Shown: in pieces, positions 11,103 through 29,775 of the stretch
Numbering within the stretch: the stretch's first letter is position 1
Layout: each line of letters starts with the position of its first letter
Source of the DNA: Deinococcus sp. HSC-46F16
Lineage (GTDB): Bacteria > Deinococcota > Deinococci > Deinococcales > Deinococcaceae
NCBI RefSeq assembly: GCF_024171495.1
Contig: NZ_JALJZW010000004.1
Location: 5,001-69,000, forward strand
DNA: 64,000 nt
Reading direction: 5' to 3'
Notes under the pieces: model-generated
Told to the model about the DNA's origin: nothing
The model's database searches: none
The model's input: only the letters and a program-made list of their open reading frames with translations
Translations under genes and position numbers: made by a program

Positions 11103-11771
11103 ATGACCCCCGACGCCCCGACGGCGCTTTTCCAGGCCATTTACGCTGGCAACGAAGACGAGGTACGGCACCTGATCACGGCCGAACCCGAACTGCTCAC
11201 GGCCCGCAGCCCCAGTGGCCTGTCCCCGGTTCTCTTCGCGGCCTATTACGTGCGCCCCCACATCGTGCGGATGCTGGTGGGGGCCGGGGCACCGCTCAGC
11301 GTCTACGAAGCGGCGGCGGCTGGGGAGGTGAGCGCCCTCAAGGCCCATCTGGAGGCGGACCCGGCCCTGGTCAATGGCCTCAGCCCCGACGGCTTCTCCC
11401 CGCTGGGGCTGGCCGCCTTCTTCGGACACGGGGAGGCCGCCGCCGAGTTGCTGGAACGCGGGGCCGACGTGAACCGCCCCAGCGAGAACGCGCTGCGGGT
11501 GCGGCCCCTGCACTCGGCCGTCGCCGGGAACCACGTGGCCCTCGCCCGGCGGCTGATCGCGGCGGGGGCAGACCCGAACCTCGCGCAGGAGGACGGGTTC
11601 ACGCCGCTGCTGGCCGCCGCGCAGGGCGGCAACGCCGAGGTGGTCGAGATGCTGCTCGCGGCAGGCGCCGACCCGGCCGCCCGGACCGCTGACGGCCGGG
11701 ACGCGGCCGGGCTGGCCCGCGAGGAAGGGCACCTGGCGCTGGCCGAACGGCTGACCCGGCCCGCCCCATGA
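11103..11771 (+). CDS. Ankyrin repeat protein, 222 aa
   Basis: Six degenerate ankyrin repeats fill the protein: [93 protein letters not shown] and [19 protein letters not shown]. No enzymatic domain is attached, so it is presumably a protein-binding scaffold with an unknown partner. TACCCT at 11091-11096 lies 6 nt before the ATG, in line with a leaderless transcript. Longer readings extending upstream are not favoured because they would run through that promoter. Confidence 0.88.
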   Translation: MTPDAPTALFQAIYAGNEDEVRHLITAEPELLTARSPSGLSPVLFAAYYVRPHIVRMLVGAGAPLSVYEAAAAGEVSALKAHLEADPALVNGLSPDGFSPLGLAAFFGHGEAAAELLERGADVNRPSENALRVRPLHSAVAGNHVALARRLIAAGADPNLAQEDGFTPLLAAAQGGNAEVVEMLLAAGADPAARTADGRDAAGLAREEGHLALAERLTRPAP

Positions 11772-11841
11772 GCTGGCCCGCCCACGAGCCTCAAGGAAGC
11801 CGGAATTGCGGTGACCGGGGACGCGGGCGGACACTGGACCC

Positions 11842-12387
11842 ATGACAGACCCCCGAGATGGCCGCCCTGACGAGGACCGCGAGCGCCAGACCCCGATGCC
11901 CGTGAACGAGCTGACGGGCCAGCCGGACCCCCGCACGGGCTTTCAGACCCATGATCCCAAGGACGTGCATCAGGATCTCTACACCACCACGCCCACCCAG
12001 GACCGGGTGGCCAGCGCCGACGAGGGCAAGGGCGTGACGATGCCTGCCGTCGACCCCGGCGCCGTGACCCACCAGTTCGATCACCTCGCCACCCGTGACC
12101 CGGAAGCGATGGAGCATGCGCCCCAGGCCCCCGAGTTCGCCGGTGCCGAGACGGTGGCGGGCATCGGGATCGACAGCACGGTCGTCGACCGCATGGTCCC
12201 GGCGGGCGTCGATGCGGGCGTCAGCGCCAGCGTGGTGAGCAATTACGACCGCATCGGCGGGGCCACCGACCCCAACCCCGGCTACGTGCCCCCCAGCCAG
12301 CAGACGGTGCCCCACCTCGGCGAGCAGCCCGGTGACCTGCCGTCCGGCGCCCCCGCCGAACTGCGCGAGGACGTGGAAGGCCGCTGA
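11842..12387 (+). CDS. Disordered hydrophilic hypothetical protein, 181 aa
   Basis: Starts [20 protein letters not shown]. Polar, Pro/Asp/Thr-rich and short on aromatic residues, with no transmembrane segment or enzyme motif. GACACT lies 6 nt before the ATG in the position of the leaderless -10 boxes (first base not T). A strong hairpin follows the gene. It is the longest of three disordered proteins in the window; I recognise no family. Confidence 0.68.
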   Translation: MTDPRDGRPDEDRERQTPMPVNELTGQPDPRTGFQTHDPKDVHQDLYTTTPTQDRVASADEGKGVTMPAVDPGAVTHQFDHLATRDPEAMEHAPQAPEFAGAETVAGIGIDSTVVDRMVPAGVDAGVSASVVSNYDRIGGATDPNPGYVPPSQQTVPHLGEQPGDLPSGAPAELREDVEGR

Positions 12388-12403
12388 CTCCCTCCCAGAC
12401 GAG

Positions 12404-12433
12404 AAGCCCCCGCCTTCGCCACGGCGGGGGCTT
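12404..12433. terminator. Bidirectional terminator between the 181-aa gene and aceF
   Basis: AAGCCCCCGCC (12404-12414) and GGCGGGGGCTT (12423-12433) form an 11-bp perfect stem with an 8-nt loop, and AA/TT ends give short U-tracts both ways. Confidence 0.8.
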
Positions 12434-12445
12434 TGCTGCTGCGCG

Positions 12446-14323
<1,878 letters not shown>

Positions 14324-14347
14324 GTTGGACGCTCCTTGTTTGAGGGG

Positions 14348-14407
14348 GCCATCAGCTTTCCGCGATCAGCCATCAGCATAGGCGGCTGATCGCGAAGGGC
14401 TGATGGC
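14348..14407. repeat. Imperfect palindrome of the GCTGATNGC type between aceE and aceF
   Basis: The 24-nt arm at 14348-14371 is the inverse of 14384-14407 with three mismatches, around a 12-nt loop. The arm halves are built from GCTGATGGC and GGCTGATCGCG. A related palindrome is at 39056-39103. It resembles the small dispersed palindromic repeats known from Deinococcus chromosomes and could fold in the intercistronic mRNA. Confidence 0.6.
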
Positions 14408-14414
14408 GGACGGC

Positions 14415-17144
<2,730 letters not shown>

Positions 17145-17197
17145 GCGGCCAGTCTAGGCCCCCCGATTGCCCGCTTCCAACAGGACAAAGTGAAGGG

Positions 17198-17220
17198 ACT
17201 GACCACCCGCAGTGGTCGGT
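17198..17220. promoter_or_regulatory. Inverted repeat in the aceE/lysR divergent region
   Basis: ACTGACCAC (17198-17206) and GTGGTCGGT (17212-17220) pair at 8 of 9 positions around CCGCA. It lies 19 bp before the LysR ATG and about 42 bp beyond the aceE -10 box. It is a fitting operator for the LysR protein on itself and perhaps on aceEF. Confidence 0.5.
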
Positions 17221-17238
17221 GTGGCAGGCTGGAGGGCG

Positions 17239-18138
17239 ATGGAACTCCGGCACCTGCGCCACTTCGTCGCCCTCGCCGAAGAGGGGCATTTCGGCCGCGC
17301 TGCCGAGCGAGTCTTTGTGGTCCAGCAGGCCCTGTCGAACTCGATCAAGAATCTGGAGGACGAGGTGGGGGTGCCGCTCGTGCGCCGGACCACCCGCCGG
17401 GTGCAGCTCACGCCCGCCGGGGAGGAGTTCTTGGTGGGGGCGCGGCAAACGCTCGCGCTTGCGGCGCAGACGGTCGAGGGGGCACGGCGGGCAGCGCGGG
17501 GCGAGGTCGGGCGGCTGACGCTGGGGTTCGTGAGCGGGCTGGCGTTCGGGGGCCTGCCGGAGATCGTGCGGGTCTTCCGCGAGCGCTTCCCGGAGGTGAG
17601 TGTGGACCTGCGCGAACTCACCGCGCAGGAGCAGGAGGCGGGGCTGCGCGGCGGCACGGTCGACCTGGGGCTGATGCTGCTGCCCGTGCGTGACCCCTCG
17701 CTCACCTCGCGCCCGCTGTGGCGGCAGCCGCTGGTGGCCGCCCTGCCCGCCGGGCACCCGCTGGTGGCGCGGGCCGACCTGGAGATCGGGGACCTCGCGG
17801 GCGAACCCTTCGTTTTCTTTCCCCGGCACCTGCGGGCGACCTATTTCGATCAGGTCATGCGCTGGACCTCGGGCGCGGGCTACACGCCGGGGGTGGTGCA
17901 GGAGGCCATCGAGATTCCCACCCTGCTCTCGCTGGTGGCGGCGGGGGTGGGGGTCTTCCTGCCCATCCGCTTTTTCGAGCGCCTATCGCTGCCCGGCGTG
18001 GTCTACCGCCCCGTGCGGGACGCGCCCGTCGTGGAGATCGTGGCGGTGTGGCGCGGCGGTGGGGAGGTCAGTCCGGTGGTGGCGAGCTTTCTGGAGGTGG
18101 CCGCAGAGGTGCTGGGGGCGGGGCAGGTGAGCCGGTAG
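17239..18138 (+). CDS. LysR family transcriptional regulator, 299 aa
   Basis: N-terminal winged [43 protein letters not shown]... (residues 1-60), then a type 2 periplasmic-binding effector domain (about 90-295, starting [19 protein letters not shown]). The length is normal for the family. The ATG at 17239 has SD GGAGGG a few bases upstream; a GTG nine codons earlier lies inside the inverted repeat and is not favoured. It is divergent from aceEF, so regulation of pyruvate dehydrogenase by a small-molecule effector is a reasonable guess. Confidence 0.88.
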   Translation: MELRHLRHFVALAEEGHFGRAAERVFVVQQALSNSIKNLEDEVGVPLVRRTTRRVQLTPAGEEFLVGARQTLALAAQTVEGARRAARGEVGRLTLGFVSGLAFGGLPEIVRVFRERFPEVSVDLRELTAQEQEAGLRGGTVDLGLMLLPVRDPSLTSRPLWRQPLVAALPAGHPLVARADLEIGDLAGEPFVFFPRHLRATYFDQVMRWTSGAGYTPGVVQEAIEIPTLLSLVAAGVGVFLPIRFFERLSLPGVVYRPVRDAPVVEIVAVWRGGGEVSPVVASFLEVAAEVLGAGQVSR

Positions 18139-18201
18139 CCTGACCCACGCCCCGCCATCTGGCCGATGCCCCCGCGCCCGGCCCCGCCGCACACTGGCGC
18201 G

Positions 18202-18672
18202 GTGACCGATTTCCGCTTTCCGGCCCCCGACGGCACCGTCGTGAATCTGCGGGTGGGCCTGCTGTGTGTTCAGGACGGTCACCTGCTGGTGTGCCGCGAC
18301 AACCCCGATTTCCTGTACCTGCCGGGCGGAGCCATGCTCACCGGAGAACCCAGTGGGCAGGCGGCCCGGCGCGAGTGGAGGGAAGAGACGGGAGACACTG
18401 CGGCCGAGTTCACGCTGGCGGGGGTGGTCGAGAACTTCTTCCGGCTGGGGGGCCGCGCGTGGCACGAGACCGGCTTTTACTACCGCATCTCCGGCGAGAC
18501 GCTGCCGCCCCCGCCCTTCGCCGCGCTGGACAACCCGGGGTGCGTGCTGGAATGGCTGCCGCTGAGCGAACTGGGCCAGGAGCCGCTGTATCCCGCGTGC
18601 CTGCCCGAGCTGCTGCGGGTGCCGCCGGGCGAGCTGCGGCATTTCGTGACGGACGACCGGGGGCCGAGATGA
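18202..18672 (+). CDS. NUDIX hydrolase, 156 aa
   Basis: Hydrolyses a nucleoside diphosphate linked to another moiety. The Nudix box follows the pattern G-x5-E-x7-REWREETG: GAMLTGEPSGQAARREWREE near residues 44-63. The flanking strands are LRVGLLCVQDGHLLVCR and NFFRLGGRAWHETGFYYRI. I chose GTG at 18202 because CACACT lies 6 nt upstream in the leaderless position; an in-frame ATG at 18166 would add 12 Pro-rich residues. It overlaps the following methyltransferase (ATGA). Substrate unknown. Confidence 0.82.
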   Translation: MTDFRFPAPDGTVVNLRVGLLCVQDGHLLVCRDNPDFLYLPGGAMLTGEPSGQAARREWREETGDTAAEFTLAGVVENFFRLGGRAWHETGFYYRISGETLPPPPFAALDNPGCVLEWLPLSELGQEPLYPACLPELLRVPPGELRHFVTDDRGPR

Positions 18673-19411
18673 CCGGGCAGGCCGAATACAACGACCCTCG
18701 TCTGGTGGCCCTCTACGACCTTCAGAACCGTTGGAGCGCCGACGACGGCTTCTTTCTGGCGCTGGCAAACGGGCAGCCGGGAAGCCGGATTCTCGACCTG
18801 GGTTGCGGCACGGGCCGCCTGACGGTGGCGCTGGCGCTGGCCAGGCACCGCGTCACGGGCATCGACCCCGCCCGCGCCTCGCTGGATGTGGCGCAGGCCA
18901 AACCCGGAGCGGAGGCGGTGCGCTGGATTCACGGCACGGCGGAGGATGCACCGGAGGGGGCGTTCGACCTCGCGCTGATGACCTCGCACGTCGCGCAGAT
19001 CTTTGTAGAGGATGCGGCTTGGGCCGAAGTCCTGGGGCACCTTCACCGCGCCCTCGTGTCCGGCGGACGGCTGGCCTTCGATTCGCGTGACCCGGCCGCG
19101 CGGGGCTGGGAGGTGTGGGATTCCGGCGACGAACACGAGCATCTGACCCTGCCGGATGGTCAGGAACTGGACACCTGGACAAAGGTGGAGGGGGTGGCGG
19201 ATGGCCGCGTGACGTTTACCGGCTACACGCACTTTCCAGCCTCTGGGGAGACCGTCGTGGACCGCAGCACCCTGCGTTTCCGTACCGAGGCCGAACTGCG
19301 CCGGAGTCTGGTCGTGGCAGGCTTCGAGGTGGAGCGCATTTACGGCGGCTGGCACGCCGAGCGCGTGGGCGAAGGGTGCGGTGAGCTGGTCGTGGTGGCG
19401 AGGAAACCCCG

Positions 19412-19415
<4 letters not shown>
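18669..19415 (+). CDS. Class I SAM-dependent methyltransferase, 248 aa
   Basis: A Rossmann-fold methyltransferase. Motif I is [16 protein letters not shown] near residue 39, with acidic motif [14 protein letters not shown], then [14 protein letters not shown] and [14 protein letters not shown]. The C-terminal half ([34 protein letters not shown]) resembles small-molecule methyltransferases of the UbiE type. ATG overlaps the NUDIX stop and its own stop overlaps the next gene (GTGA), so the three genes are translationally coupled. Substrate unknown. Confidence 0.85.
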
Positions 19416-19903
<488 letters not shown>

Positions 19904-19929
19904 GCTCGGTCATCCTTCCCACACCCGGC

Positions 19930-19946
19930 TTACGTTGGTGACGTAA
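19930..19946. promoter_or_regulatory. Radiation/desiccation response motif (RDRM) upstream of uvrB
   Basis: TTACGTTGGTGACGTAA is a 17-bp palindrome with 6-bp perfect arms (TTACGT/ACGTAA) and a 5-bp centre. It fits the Deinococcus RDRM (TTATGT-N5-ACATAA type) bound by repressor DdrO, which is cleaved by PprI/IrrE after DNA damage. It lies 75 bp before the uvrB ATG. uvrB is a known member of this regulon in other Deinococcus species. Confidence 0.85.
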
Positions 19947-20020
19947 ACTGATGGGATGCATTCGCGTGCCGGAACCCGGCGTTCGGTCCCTGTCCTGCCC
20001 TGCCCCACGGAGGTTTCCCG

Positions 20021-22036
<2,016 letters not shown>

Positions 22037-22039
22037 GGA

Positions 22040-22507
22040 TCAGCGCAGGCGCTTGAGGGTACAGGTGCCGTCGCTGAGGGGTTTCAGGCCCCTCAGCAGG
22101 GACGCCCGGGAGAAGTCCGTGCCCCTCTGGGCTTTTCCCAGGCGCTCGTTGTTCCACTCCCCCGAGCCGTAGAGCAAAGAGCCCTGGGCGACGTTCGAGC
22201 CAGGCGTGAACTGCGCGAAGCACTGCAGGCTGTTGAGCTCCCTGACGGTGGCGTCTATGCCGCGCTCCTTGGGGGAGGAGCTGATGTGGCCGCCGCCCAT
22301 CAGTCCCTCTGCGGCGTAGGTCTGGCCCGAAGCGTCGTTGGAAATCTGCCTGCCGAGCCTCATCTGGAGGCGGACGCTCAGCCCGTCCTTTCGGGTCGCC
22401 GTCAACTCCCAGACCTGTCCGGCGGCCAGCGGGCCGGAACGCGGGGCCACGCCGCCCGCGAGAGCCGTCGGAAGGAGCAGCAGGACGGAGAGGAGCAGGG
22501 AACGCAT
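22040..22507 (-). CDS. Secreted hypothetical protein, 155 aa
   Basis: A signal peptide ([19 protein letters not shown]) is followed by a small mature domain with two Cys residues ([16 protein letters not shown]) that could form a disulfide. TACGCT lies 6 nt before the ATG at 22507. It is convergent with uvrB, with 3 bp between stops. I recognise no family; probably an extracytoplasmic protein. Confidence 0.7.
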   Translation of the reverse strand: MRSLLLSVLLLLPTALAGGVAPRSGPLAAGQVWELTATRKDGLSVRLQMRLGRQISNDASGQTYAAEGLMGGGHISSSPKERGIDATVRELNSLQCFAQFTPGSNVAQGSLLYGSGEWNNERLGKAQRGTDFSRASLLRGLKPLSDGTCTLKRLR

Positions 22508-22584
22508 GGCGGCAGCGTACTGCCTGGGGGCCACGGCCCAGCGCCGACTTGCGGCTGCCCGACGGCTTCGGCCCTCCACCCTGT

Positions 22585-23445
22585 TCACGACGGGTCCTCC
22601 TCCCGGTACGCCTGGGGCGAGCGGCCCGTCGCCGCCTTGAAGGCCCGGCTGAAATGAAAGGGGTCGGCATACCCCAGCCGGGCGGCGATCTCCTTGACGC
22701 TCAACCCGGTAAAGCCCAGGAGCCGCCGCGCTTCGAGCACCCGTCGGTCCTGAATGACCTCCTTGGCGGGCTTGCCCAAGGCCGAATGCGTCACCCGCGA
22801 CAGGGTGCGGGGCGAGAGGTGCAGGGCCTCCGCGTACCGGCCGACCTCGTGCCACTCGGTAAAGTGCCGCTCCAGCAGGGCCAGGAAGCGGGGCAGCTCG
22901 GCCCCCGCCGCCTCCCGCTCCAGCACCCCGGTCGCCTGCACCGCGCGGCGCACCAGCACGAGGAGGCCCTGCACCAGCACCCGCGCCAGCGCGAGGTCGC
23001 CCGCTCCGGCCCGCGCCCGCTCGTACTCGGCGTGCAGCAGCTCCAGCAGTGTCAGGGCCTGCGCCTGCACCTCCAGGGATACCGGGAGGGTCTGGTCGCC
23101 GGGCGCGTAGTTGAACAGGAGCTGGCCTTCCGCCGCGCCGGGCAGCCCCGCGAGCAAGTCCTCGGAGAACGACACCACGTACATCCCCAGCGCCTCGCCG
23201 TCCACGAAGGCATGCACCTGCCCCCGCGCGATCAGGGTCACGCTGGGGGGCCGCAGCTCGGCGGGCCGACCGTCGATGGTGTGCCGCGCCCGGCCCGCGT
23301 GGACCCACAGCAGTTCCTGAAAGTCGTGGCGGTGCGGCCGGAACACCTGCCCCGGCGCGGAAGCCCAGTTTTCCAACCGCTCCACGACGAGGGGCCGCGC
23401 CCTGTCCTTGAGGGGCACGTAGCGGGGACCGGGGGCGGAGGCCAT
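22585..23445 (-). CDS. AraC family transcriptional regulator, 286 aa
   Basis: An N-terminal cupin-type effector domain (FRPHRHDFQELLWVHAGRAR near residue 34, PSVTLIARGQVHAF) is followed by a C-terminal AraC DNA-binding domain with two HTHs: EVGRYAEALHLSPRTLSRVT and LSVKEIAARLGYADPFHFSR, ending FKAATGRSPQAYRE. The ATG at 23445 has AAGGTGG about 8 nt upstream; a GTG four codons earlier is less likely. It is divergent from the GNAT gene at 23545, which it may regulate. Confidence 0.9.
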   Translation of the reverse strand: MASAPGPRYVPLKDRARPLVVERLENWASAPGQVFRPHRHDFQELLWVHAGRARHTIDGRPAELRPPSVTLIARGQVHAFVDGEALGMYVVSFSEDLLAGLPGAAEGQLLFNYAPGDQTLPVSLEVQAQALTLLELLHAEYERARAGAGDLALARVLVQGLLVLVRRAVQATGVLEREAAGAELPRFLALLERHFTEWHEVGRYAEALHLSPRTLSRVTHSALGKPAKEVIQDRRVLEARRLLGFTGLSVKEIAARLGYADPFHFSRAFKAATGRSPQAYREEDPS

Positions 23446-23544
23446 GGGTAAGGCCACCTTAGCGGGCGCCCGGCGAGGCGGATGAGGACTCCCCCGTCAT
23501 CCGGCGGATGCGCCGCTGTCCTCGGCCGCCGTTCACTGGGAACG

Positions 23545-24078
23545 ATGCCCGCCTCCATCCGCGCTGCCACGACGACTGACGCCCCCGCCCTCGCCTGCGT
23601 GCAGGTCACGAGCTACCGCACGGCCTACGCGCCGCACTTTCCACCCGGCTCCTGGGACGGGGTGACCGTGGAGGAACAGGCCGCCGACTGGCAGCTCTGG
23701 CCGCAGGAACACCCGGACGACGTGCTGCTCGTCGCGGAAGCCGGGGGCGAGGTCGTCGGGTATGTCCTGGCCCGCCTCTGTCCCTTTCATGGGGCAGAGG
23801 GCGAGGTGCTGGCGCTCCACGTCTTGCCGCGGGCGCAGGGTCAGGGCCACGGTGCGGCCTTGCTCCGGGCGGGCGTGACCGCGCTGCGGGGCCAGGGGGC
23901 CGGGAGCGTCGGCCTCTCCACCCTGGAGGGCAACCCCATCCGCGCCTGGTACGCGGCCCTGGGCGGGCAGGAGGTCACCACGCTGACCCAGGACGTGGAC
24001 GGTTGGGAGGTGCGGGAAACCGTGTACGTCTGGCCGGACGCGCAGGCCCTGCTGAACCGACTCGCCCCCGCCCCCTGA
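23545..24078 (+). CDS. GNAT family N-acetyltransferase, 177 aa
   Basis: Ordered GNAT motifs: N-terminal SIRAATTTDAPALACVQVTSYRTAY, strand DDVLLVAEAGGEVVGYVLAR, acetyl-CoA loop LPRAQGQGHGAALL near residue 96, and NPIRAWYAALGGQEV at the end. Such proteins resemble peptidyl or small-amine acetyltransferases; substrate unknown. It is divergent from the AraC regulator and convergent with the uracil permease (2 bp between stops). Confidence 0.87.
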   Translation: MPASIRAATTTDAPALACVQVTSYRTAYAPHFPPGSWDGVTVEEQAADWQLWPQEHPDDVLLVAEAGGEVVGYVLARLCPFHGAEGEVLALHVLPRAQGQGHGAALLRAGVTALRGQGAGSVGLSTLEGNPIRAWYAALGGQEVTTLTQDVDGWEVRETVYVWPDAQALLNRLAPAP

Positions 24079-24080
24079 CC

Positions 24081-25346
<1,266 letters not shown>

Positions 25347-25502
25347 GGGGCCTCCGGGGACACGCGCGGCATGGCATGGGGCGTCGGCCGCCGGGAGCGG
25401 GCGGGGCGGGGCAGCGCGGGTTGTTCCGGGAGGTCAGCATACCCCGCCCGCTGCCGGGAGGCGGCGCCCCCGGATTCTTCTGGCCCGTATTACCCTGGGA
25501 GG

Positions 25503-26251
<749 letters not shown>

Positions 26252-26277
26252 CACCCGGAGACCCGGAGACGAAGAAA

Positions 26278-26330
26278 CCCTCTCCCGTGGGGAGAGGGGC
26301 GCTGCGTCAGCAGTGGGGTGAGAGGCCCCC
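26278..26330. repeat. CCCTCTCCC/GGGAGAGGG hairpin element
   Basis: CCCTCTCCC (26278-26286) and GGGAGAGGG (26290-26298) form a 9-bp stem with a 3-nt loop, followed by GTGGGGTGAGAGG. This resembles a dispersed noncoding element common between Deinococcus genes. Here it separates convergent genes and may act as a terminator. Confidence 0.5.
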
Positions 26331-28778
26331 TCAGAACCCCAGCGGCGCTCCGAAATCCTCCTGGGCGGGCGGCTCATAAGGCAGCGTCTCCTCGGGCGGG
26401 AGGCCCTGTTCGTCCAGGCCGCTGTCGCCGGAGTCCTCCGGGGTGGGGAGCGGCTCGGGCAGGGGCTCCGGGGCCACGTCCTCCACGGGGGGAGCGGGCG
26501 CGGCAAAGTCGCCTGGCGGCAGAGGCTCGGGGGCGTAAGGGCCCTCCGGCAGCGGGGCCTCGGGGGGGGCCACCTCCTCCGGGAAATACTCGGCGGGGGG
26601 TTCGGCGGGCACCTCCTCGGGAAGGGGCTGCACGTCGGGGAGGGGTTCGACCGGCTCCGGCTCGGGGACCGGGGCGGGCACGGGGTCCGGCGCCGGGGCG
26701 GGTTCGGGCGCTGGAGCGGGGGCGGGGGTCGGCGCAGGTGCCGGGGTACGCCGCCCGAAAAAGCCCCCCTCGCTGCGCCGGGTACCGTCACGGGCGACCT
26801 GGGGCTGGTCGGCTTCCTCCTCGCGGAAGGCCATGTTGACCTGCCGCACCACCCGGTAGGTGATGCCACTCGGCTCGGCGAAGGGCACGCGCGGCTGCCC
26901 CGCCAGCGCCCCTGCCACCGCCTGCTGCCACACCGGGGTGGGAATCTCACCGCTGTAGGCCCAGCCGGGGAGCGGCTGGCCGTTTTCCTGGCCCACCCAC
27001 ACGGCTCCCGAAATCAGGGGGGTGACTCCAGCGAACCACAGGTCCTTCACGTCGTTGGTGGTGCCCGTCTTGCCGCCCACGTCCCAGCCGGGAATCTGGG
27101 CGCGGGTGGCGAGGCCGCCCTGCGCGGGGGTCAGGTCGTTCACCACCCCGCGAATCATGTCCAGCCCCAGCCACGCCGTCCGCACGTCCCAGACCCGCTT
27201 GGCCTGCGGCGCGGGGCGGGCGTACAGCACCTCGCCCTTCGGTCCCTCCACCCGGCGCACCAGCGTGGGCGCGTAGTACAGGCCGCCATTGGCGAAGGGC
27301 GCGTATGCGGCGGCCATCTGCAGCGGGCTGGCCTCCAGCGTCCCGATGGAGAGCGACAGCCCCGCGTCGGGCGGCGGGGTCAGGCCGAGTTCGCGCAGCT
27401 TGGCCTCGAAGTTCGGAACGCCGAGTTCCTGCGCGATCCGTACGGTCGTGAGGTTAAGGCTGTGGTCGAGCGAGTAACGCATCGTCTTGTACTCGCCGGT
27501 CCAGCGCCCGTTGTAGTTCTGCGGCTGGTAGCTCCCGGTCAGCGGCGAGTCCAGCACGGTGTCGCTCTGCTTCCAGCCTTCTTCCAGCGCGAGCGTATAC
27601 AGCAGCGGCTTGATGGAACTGCCGACCTGCCGCCGCGCCTGGGTCGCGTTGTTCCAGTCGGCGGGACGCCCCCCCGTCAGCTTCTGCCCCACGAGCGCGA
27701 GGACTTCGCCGTTCTTGGGGTTGACCATCGCGGCTCCCAGCGTCGCCCCGTCGGGCAACTGGGCATTCAGGCTGGCCCGTTCCGCCGCCTTCTGCGCCTG
27801 AAGGTCCATCCCGGTGAAAATCTTGCCGCCGCCGTACAGCGCCTTGCCGGTCACGCCCGCCTGCTTCAATTCCTGCTCGACGGCTTGCAGGTAGTGAAAG
27901 GCTGTCTGCGCGGGAGGAGGGGGCATGTTCTCCTCCAGCCGCTCCGGGCGCTCCAGCACCGCCGAGCGCAGGGTGCCGTCGGGGTTCCAGCCGATGCGCC
28001 AGCCCGCCGGGTAGATGGGCGTCTTCCAGGCGGCGTCGGCCTCGGCGCGGGTGGCGACCCCGTCTTCCACCATCCGGTCAAGGACATTTTTCATCAGGGG
28101 ACGGTAGGCGGCAAAGTCCTTGTAGCGGCGGTTGGGTGCGGGCACGATGGTCGTCAGGTACACGCTCTCGGCGAGGTTGAGGGCCGAGGCGTCCTTTTTG
28201 AAGTAGGCCCGCGCCGCCGTTCCCGCCCCGATGATGTCGCGCTGGCCGCCGTCGCCCCAGTAGATGACGTTGAGGTACGCGGCCAGAATCTGGTCCTTGG
28301 AGAAGTTGCGCTCCAGTTGGTAGGCGAGCACCGCCTCCTTGAACTTGCGCTCCAGGGTCCGGGCGCCTTCGAGGTCGTGCAGCAGCGTGTTCTTCACAAC
28401 CTGCTGGGTGATCGAGGAGCCGCCTTCGAGGTCGTTGAACAGCACGCCCTTGAGCAGCCCGCGCACGATGCCCTGGTAGTCCACGCCCCGGTGCTCGAAG
28501 AAGCGGCGGTCCTCGCTGGTCACGATGGCCTTTCGCAGCCAGGGGCTGATCTCGTTGAGGGCCAGCAGGTCGCGGTTCACGCCGCTGCCCCCGCCCAGGC
28601 TGGGGGTCAGGGTGCCCACCAGCTCGCCCTTGCGGTCGTACACCCGCGTCTGCCCGCTGAGTTCCAGCACGTCGAGGGTCTGCACGCTGGGCAGCTCGCG
28701 CCCCCAGGTCCACCACAGGCCGCCCGCCCCCGCCGTTCCCAGCAGCAGCAGCACGCCCAGCCCTGTGAAAAAGCGCAT
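26331..28778 (-). CDS. Class A (bifunctional) penicillin-binding protein with Pro/Glu-rich tail
   Basis: Peptidoglycan glycosyltransferase and transpeptidase, 815 aa. An N-terminal signal anchor ([20 protein letters not shown]) is followed by the GT51 domain with [27 protein letters not shown] and [21 protein letters not shown]. The transpeptidase domain shows SSIK (SxxK) in [16 protein letters not shown] (SxN) and KTGT in [17 protein letters not shown]. The last ~135 residues are an acidic, Pro/Ala/Glu-rich disordered tail. The start at 28778 is preceded by GGAGG; a longer reading to 28853 adds a non-homologous basic stretch. Confidence 0.95.
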   Translation of the reverse strand: MRFFTGLGVLLLLGTAGAGGLWWTWGRELPSVQTLDVLELSGQTRVYDRKGELVGTLTPSLGGGSGVNRDLLALNEISPWLRKAIVTSEDRRFFEHRGVDYQGIVRGLLKGVLFNDLEGGSSITQQVVKNTLLHDLEGARTLERKFKEAVLAYQLERNFSKDQILAAYLNVIYWGDGGQRDIIGAGTAARAYFKKDASALNLAESVYLTTIVPAPNRRYKDFAAYRPLMKNVLDRMVEDGVATRAEADAAWKTPIYPAGWRIGWNPDGTLRSAVLERPERLEENMPPPPAQTAFHYLQAVEQELKQAGVTGKALYGGGKIFTGMDLQAQKAAERASLNAQLPDGATLGAAMVNPKNGEVLALVGQKLTGGRPADWNNATQARRQVGSSIKPLLYTLALEEGWKQSDTVLDSPLTGSYQPQNYNGRWTGEYKTMRYSLDHSLNLTTVRIAQELGVPNFEAKLRELGLTPPPDAGLSLSIGTLEASPLQMAAAYAPFANGGLYYAPTLVRRVEGPKGEVLYARPAPQAKRVWDVRTAWLGLDMIRGVVNDLTPAQGGLATRAQIPGWDVGGKTGTTNDVKDLWFAGVTPLISGAVWVGQENGQPLPGWAYSGEIPTPVWQQAVAGALAGQPRVPFAEPSGITYRVVRQVNMAFREEEADQPQVARDGTRRSEGGFFGRRTPAPAPTPAPAPAPEPAPAPDPVPAPVPEPEPVEPLPDVQPLPEEVPAEPPAEYFPEEVAPPEAPLPEGPYAPEPLPPGDFAAPAPPVEDVAPEPLPEPLPTPEDSGDSGLDEQGLPPEETLPYEPPAQEDFGAPLGF

Positions 28779-28944
28779 GGGACCTCCGCTAGTGGGCCAC
28801 CGCGCACGCAGCGGGGCGCGGGGCAGGGCCAGGGGAAAGGAACAGGACACCACTCATCGGCTCCCAGACTAGTGCCCGCAGATGAGTCGGGCGTCCTCCG
28901 GAAGCATGACGCCATGAGGCGGGGCGGGGGGGCACGCTGGGGGC

Positions 28945-29775
28945 ATGGCCCGCTGCCTGCGCCTGCTCACCCTCTTCACCGCCGCGCAGGCCCTCTGCTG
29001 CACCTTCGCCTTCAGCGTGGTGGGGCTACTGGCGCTTTCAAAGGGGCTGCCGCTGGAGGACTGGGGCCTGGCCCGCTACGACTTCCTGCTGCTGGGCTGC
29101 CTGCTGGTCCAGGCGGCGCTGGTCTGGACCCGCTTCGAGACACCGCGCGAAGCGGCCATGCTGCTGGTCTTTCACGCGCTGGGCTTCGGGCTGGAGGCGC
29201 ACCGGGTCGCGCTGGGCGCCTGGGCCTACCCGGAGGAAGCGGTGAGCAAGGTGCTCGGCGTGCCCCTCTATGCGGGCTTCATGTACGCCAGCGTGGGGAG
29301 CTACGTCGCGCAGGCGTGGCGGCGCTGCGAGTTGCGGCTGAGTGGGGAGCCGCCGCTGACGTGGCAATTCGGGCTGGTCGGGGCGACCTATGCCCACTTC
29401 CTGCTGGGGGCCGGGCTGGAGGTGCGGCTGGGGCTGACGGCGGCGCTGCTGCTGGCCTACCACCGCACGCGGGTGGGCTTCACGGTAGGCGGCGAACGCT
29501 TCCGGATGGGCCTGCCGCTCTCGCTGGCCCTGATCGCCGCCTTCGTGTACCTCGCGGAGAACGTGGCGACCGGGCTGGGCGCGTGGGTCTATCCGCATCA
29601 GGCCGGGGGCTGGCGGCCCGTCCACCCCGGCAAGTGGCTCGCGTGGGTGCTGATGCTCACGCCTGCCGTGCTGATCGTGGCCCGAATGAGAGCCGGGGAG
29701 GAGCGGGCCGGAAACGTGAGGGCTACCATGTCCTCCACTCCCGCTCGCCGCAGCGGGCGAAGCGAGACGCCATGA
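28945..29775 (+). CDS. DUF817 family membrane protein, 276 aa
   Basis: Contains the DUF817 signature [21 protein letters not shown] near residue 96 and about eight predicted transmembrane segments. [16 protein letters not shown] and [28 protein letters not shown] are further conserved aromatic-rich loops. No biochemical role is known for the family. The C-terminal ~30 residues are soluble and basic. The stop overlaps the ttcA start (ATGA), so the genes form an operon. Confidence 0.83.
   Translation: MARCLRLLTLFTAAQALCCTFAFSVVGLLALSKGLPLEDWGLARYDFLLLGCLLVQAALVWTRFETPREAAMLLVFHALGFGLEAHRVALGAWAYPEEAVSKVLGVPLYAGFMYASVGSYVAQAWRRCELRLSGEPPLTWQFGLVGATYAHFLLGAGLEVRLGLTAALLLAYHRTRVGFTVGGERFRMGLPLSLALIAAFVYLAENVATGLGAWVYPHQAGGWRPVHPGKWLAWVLMLTPAVLIVARMRAGEERAGNVRATMSSTPARRSGRSETP

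Noticed and set aside
25347..25502. PyrR attenuator in front of uraA
   Set aside because: No recognisable PyrR-binding loop or terminator/antiterminator pair was seen in this GC-rich gap.
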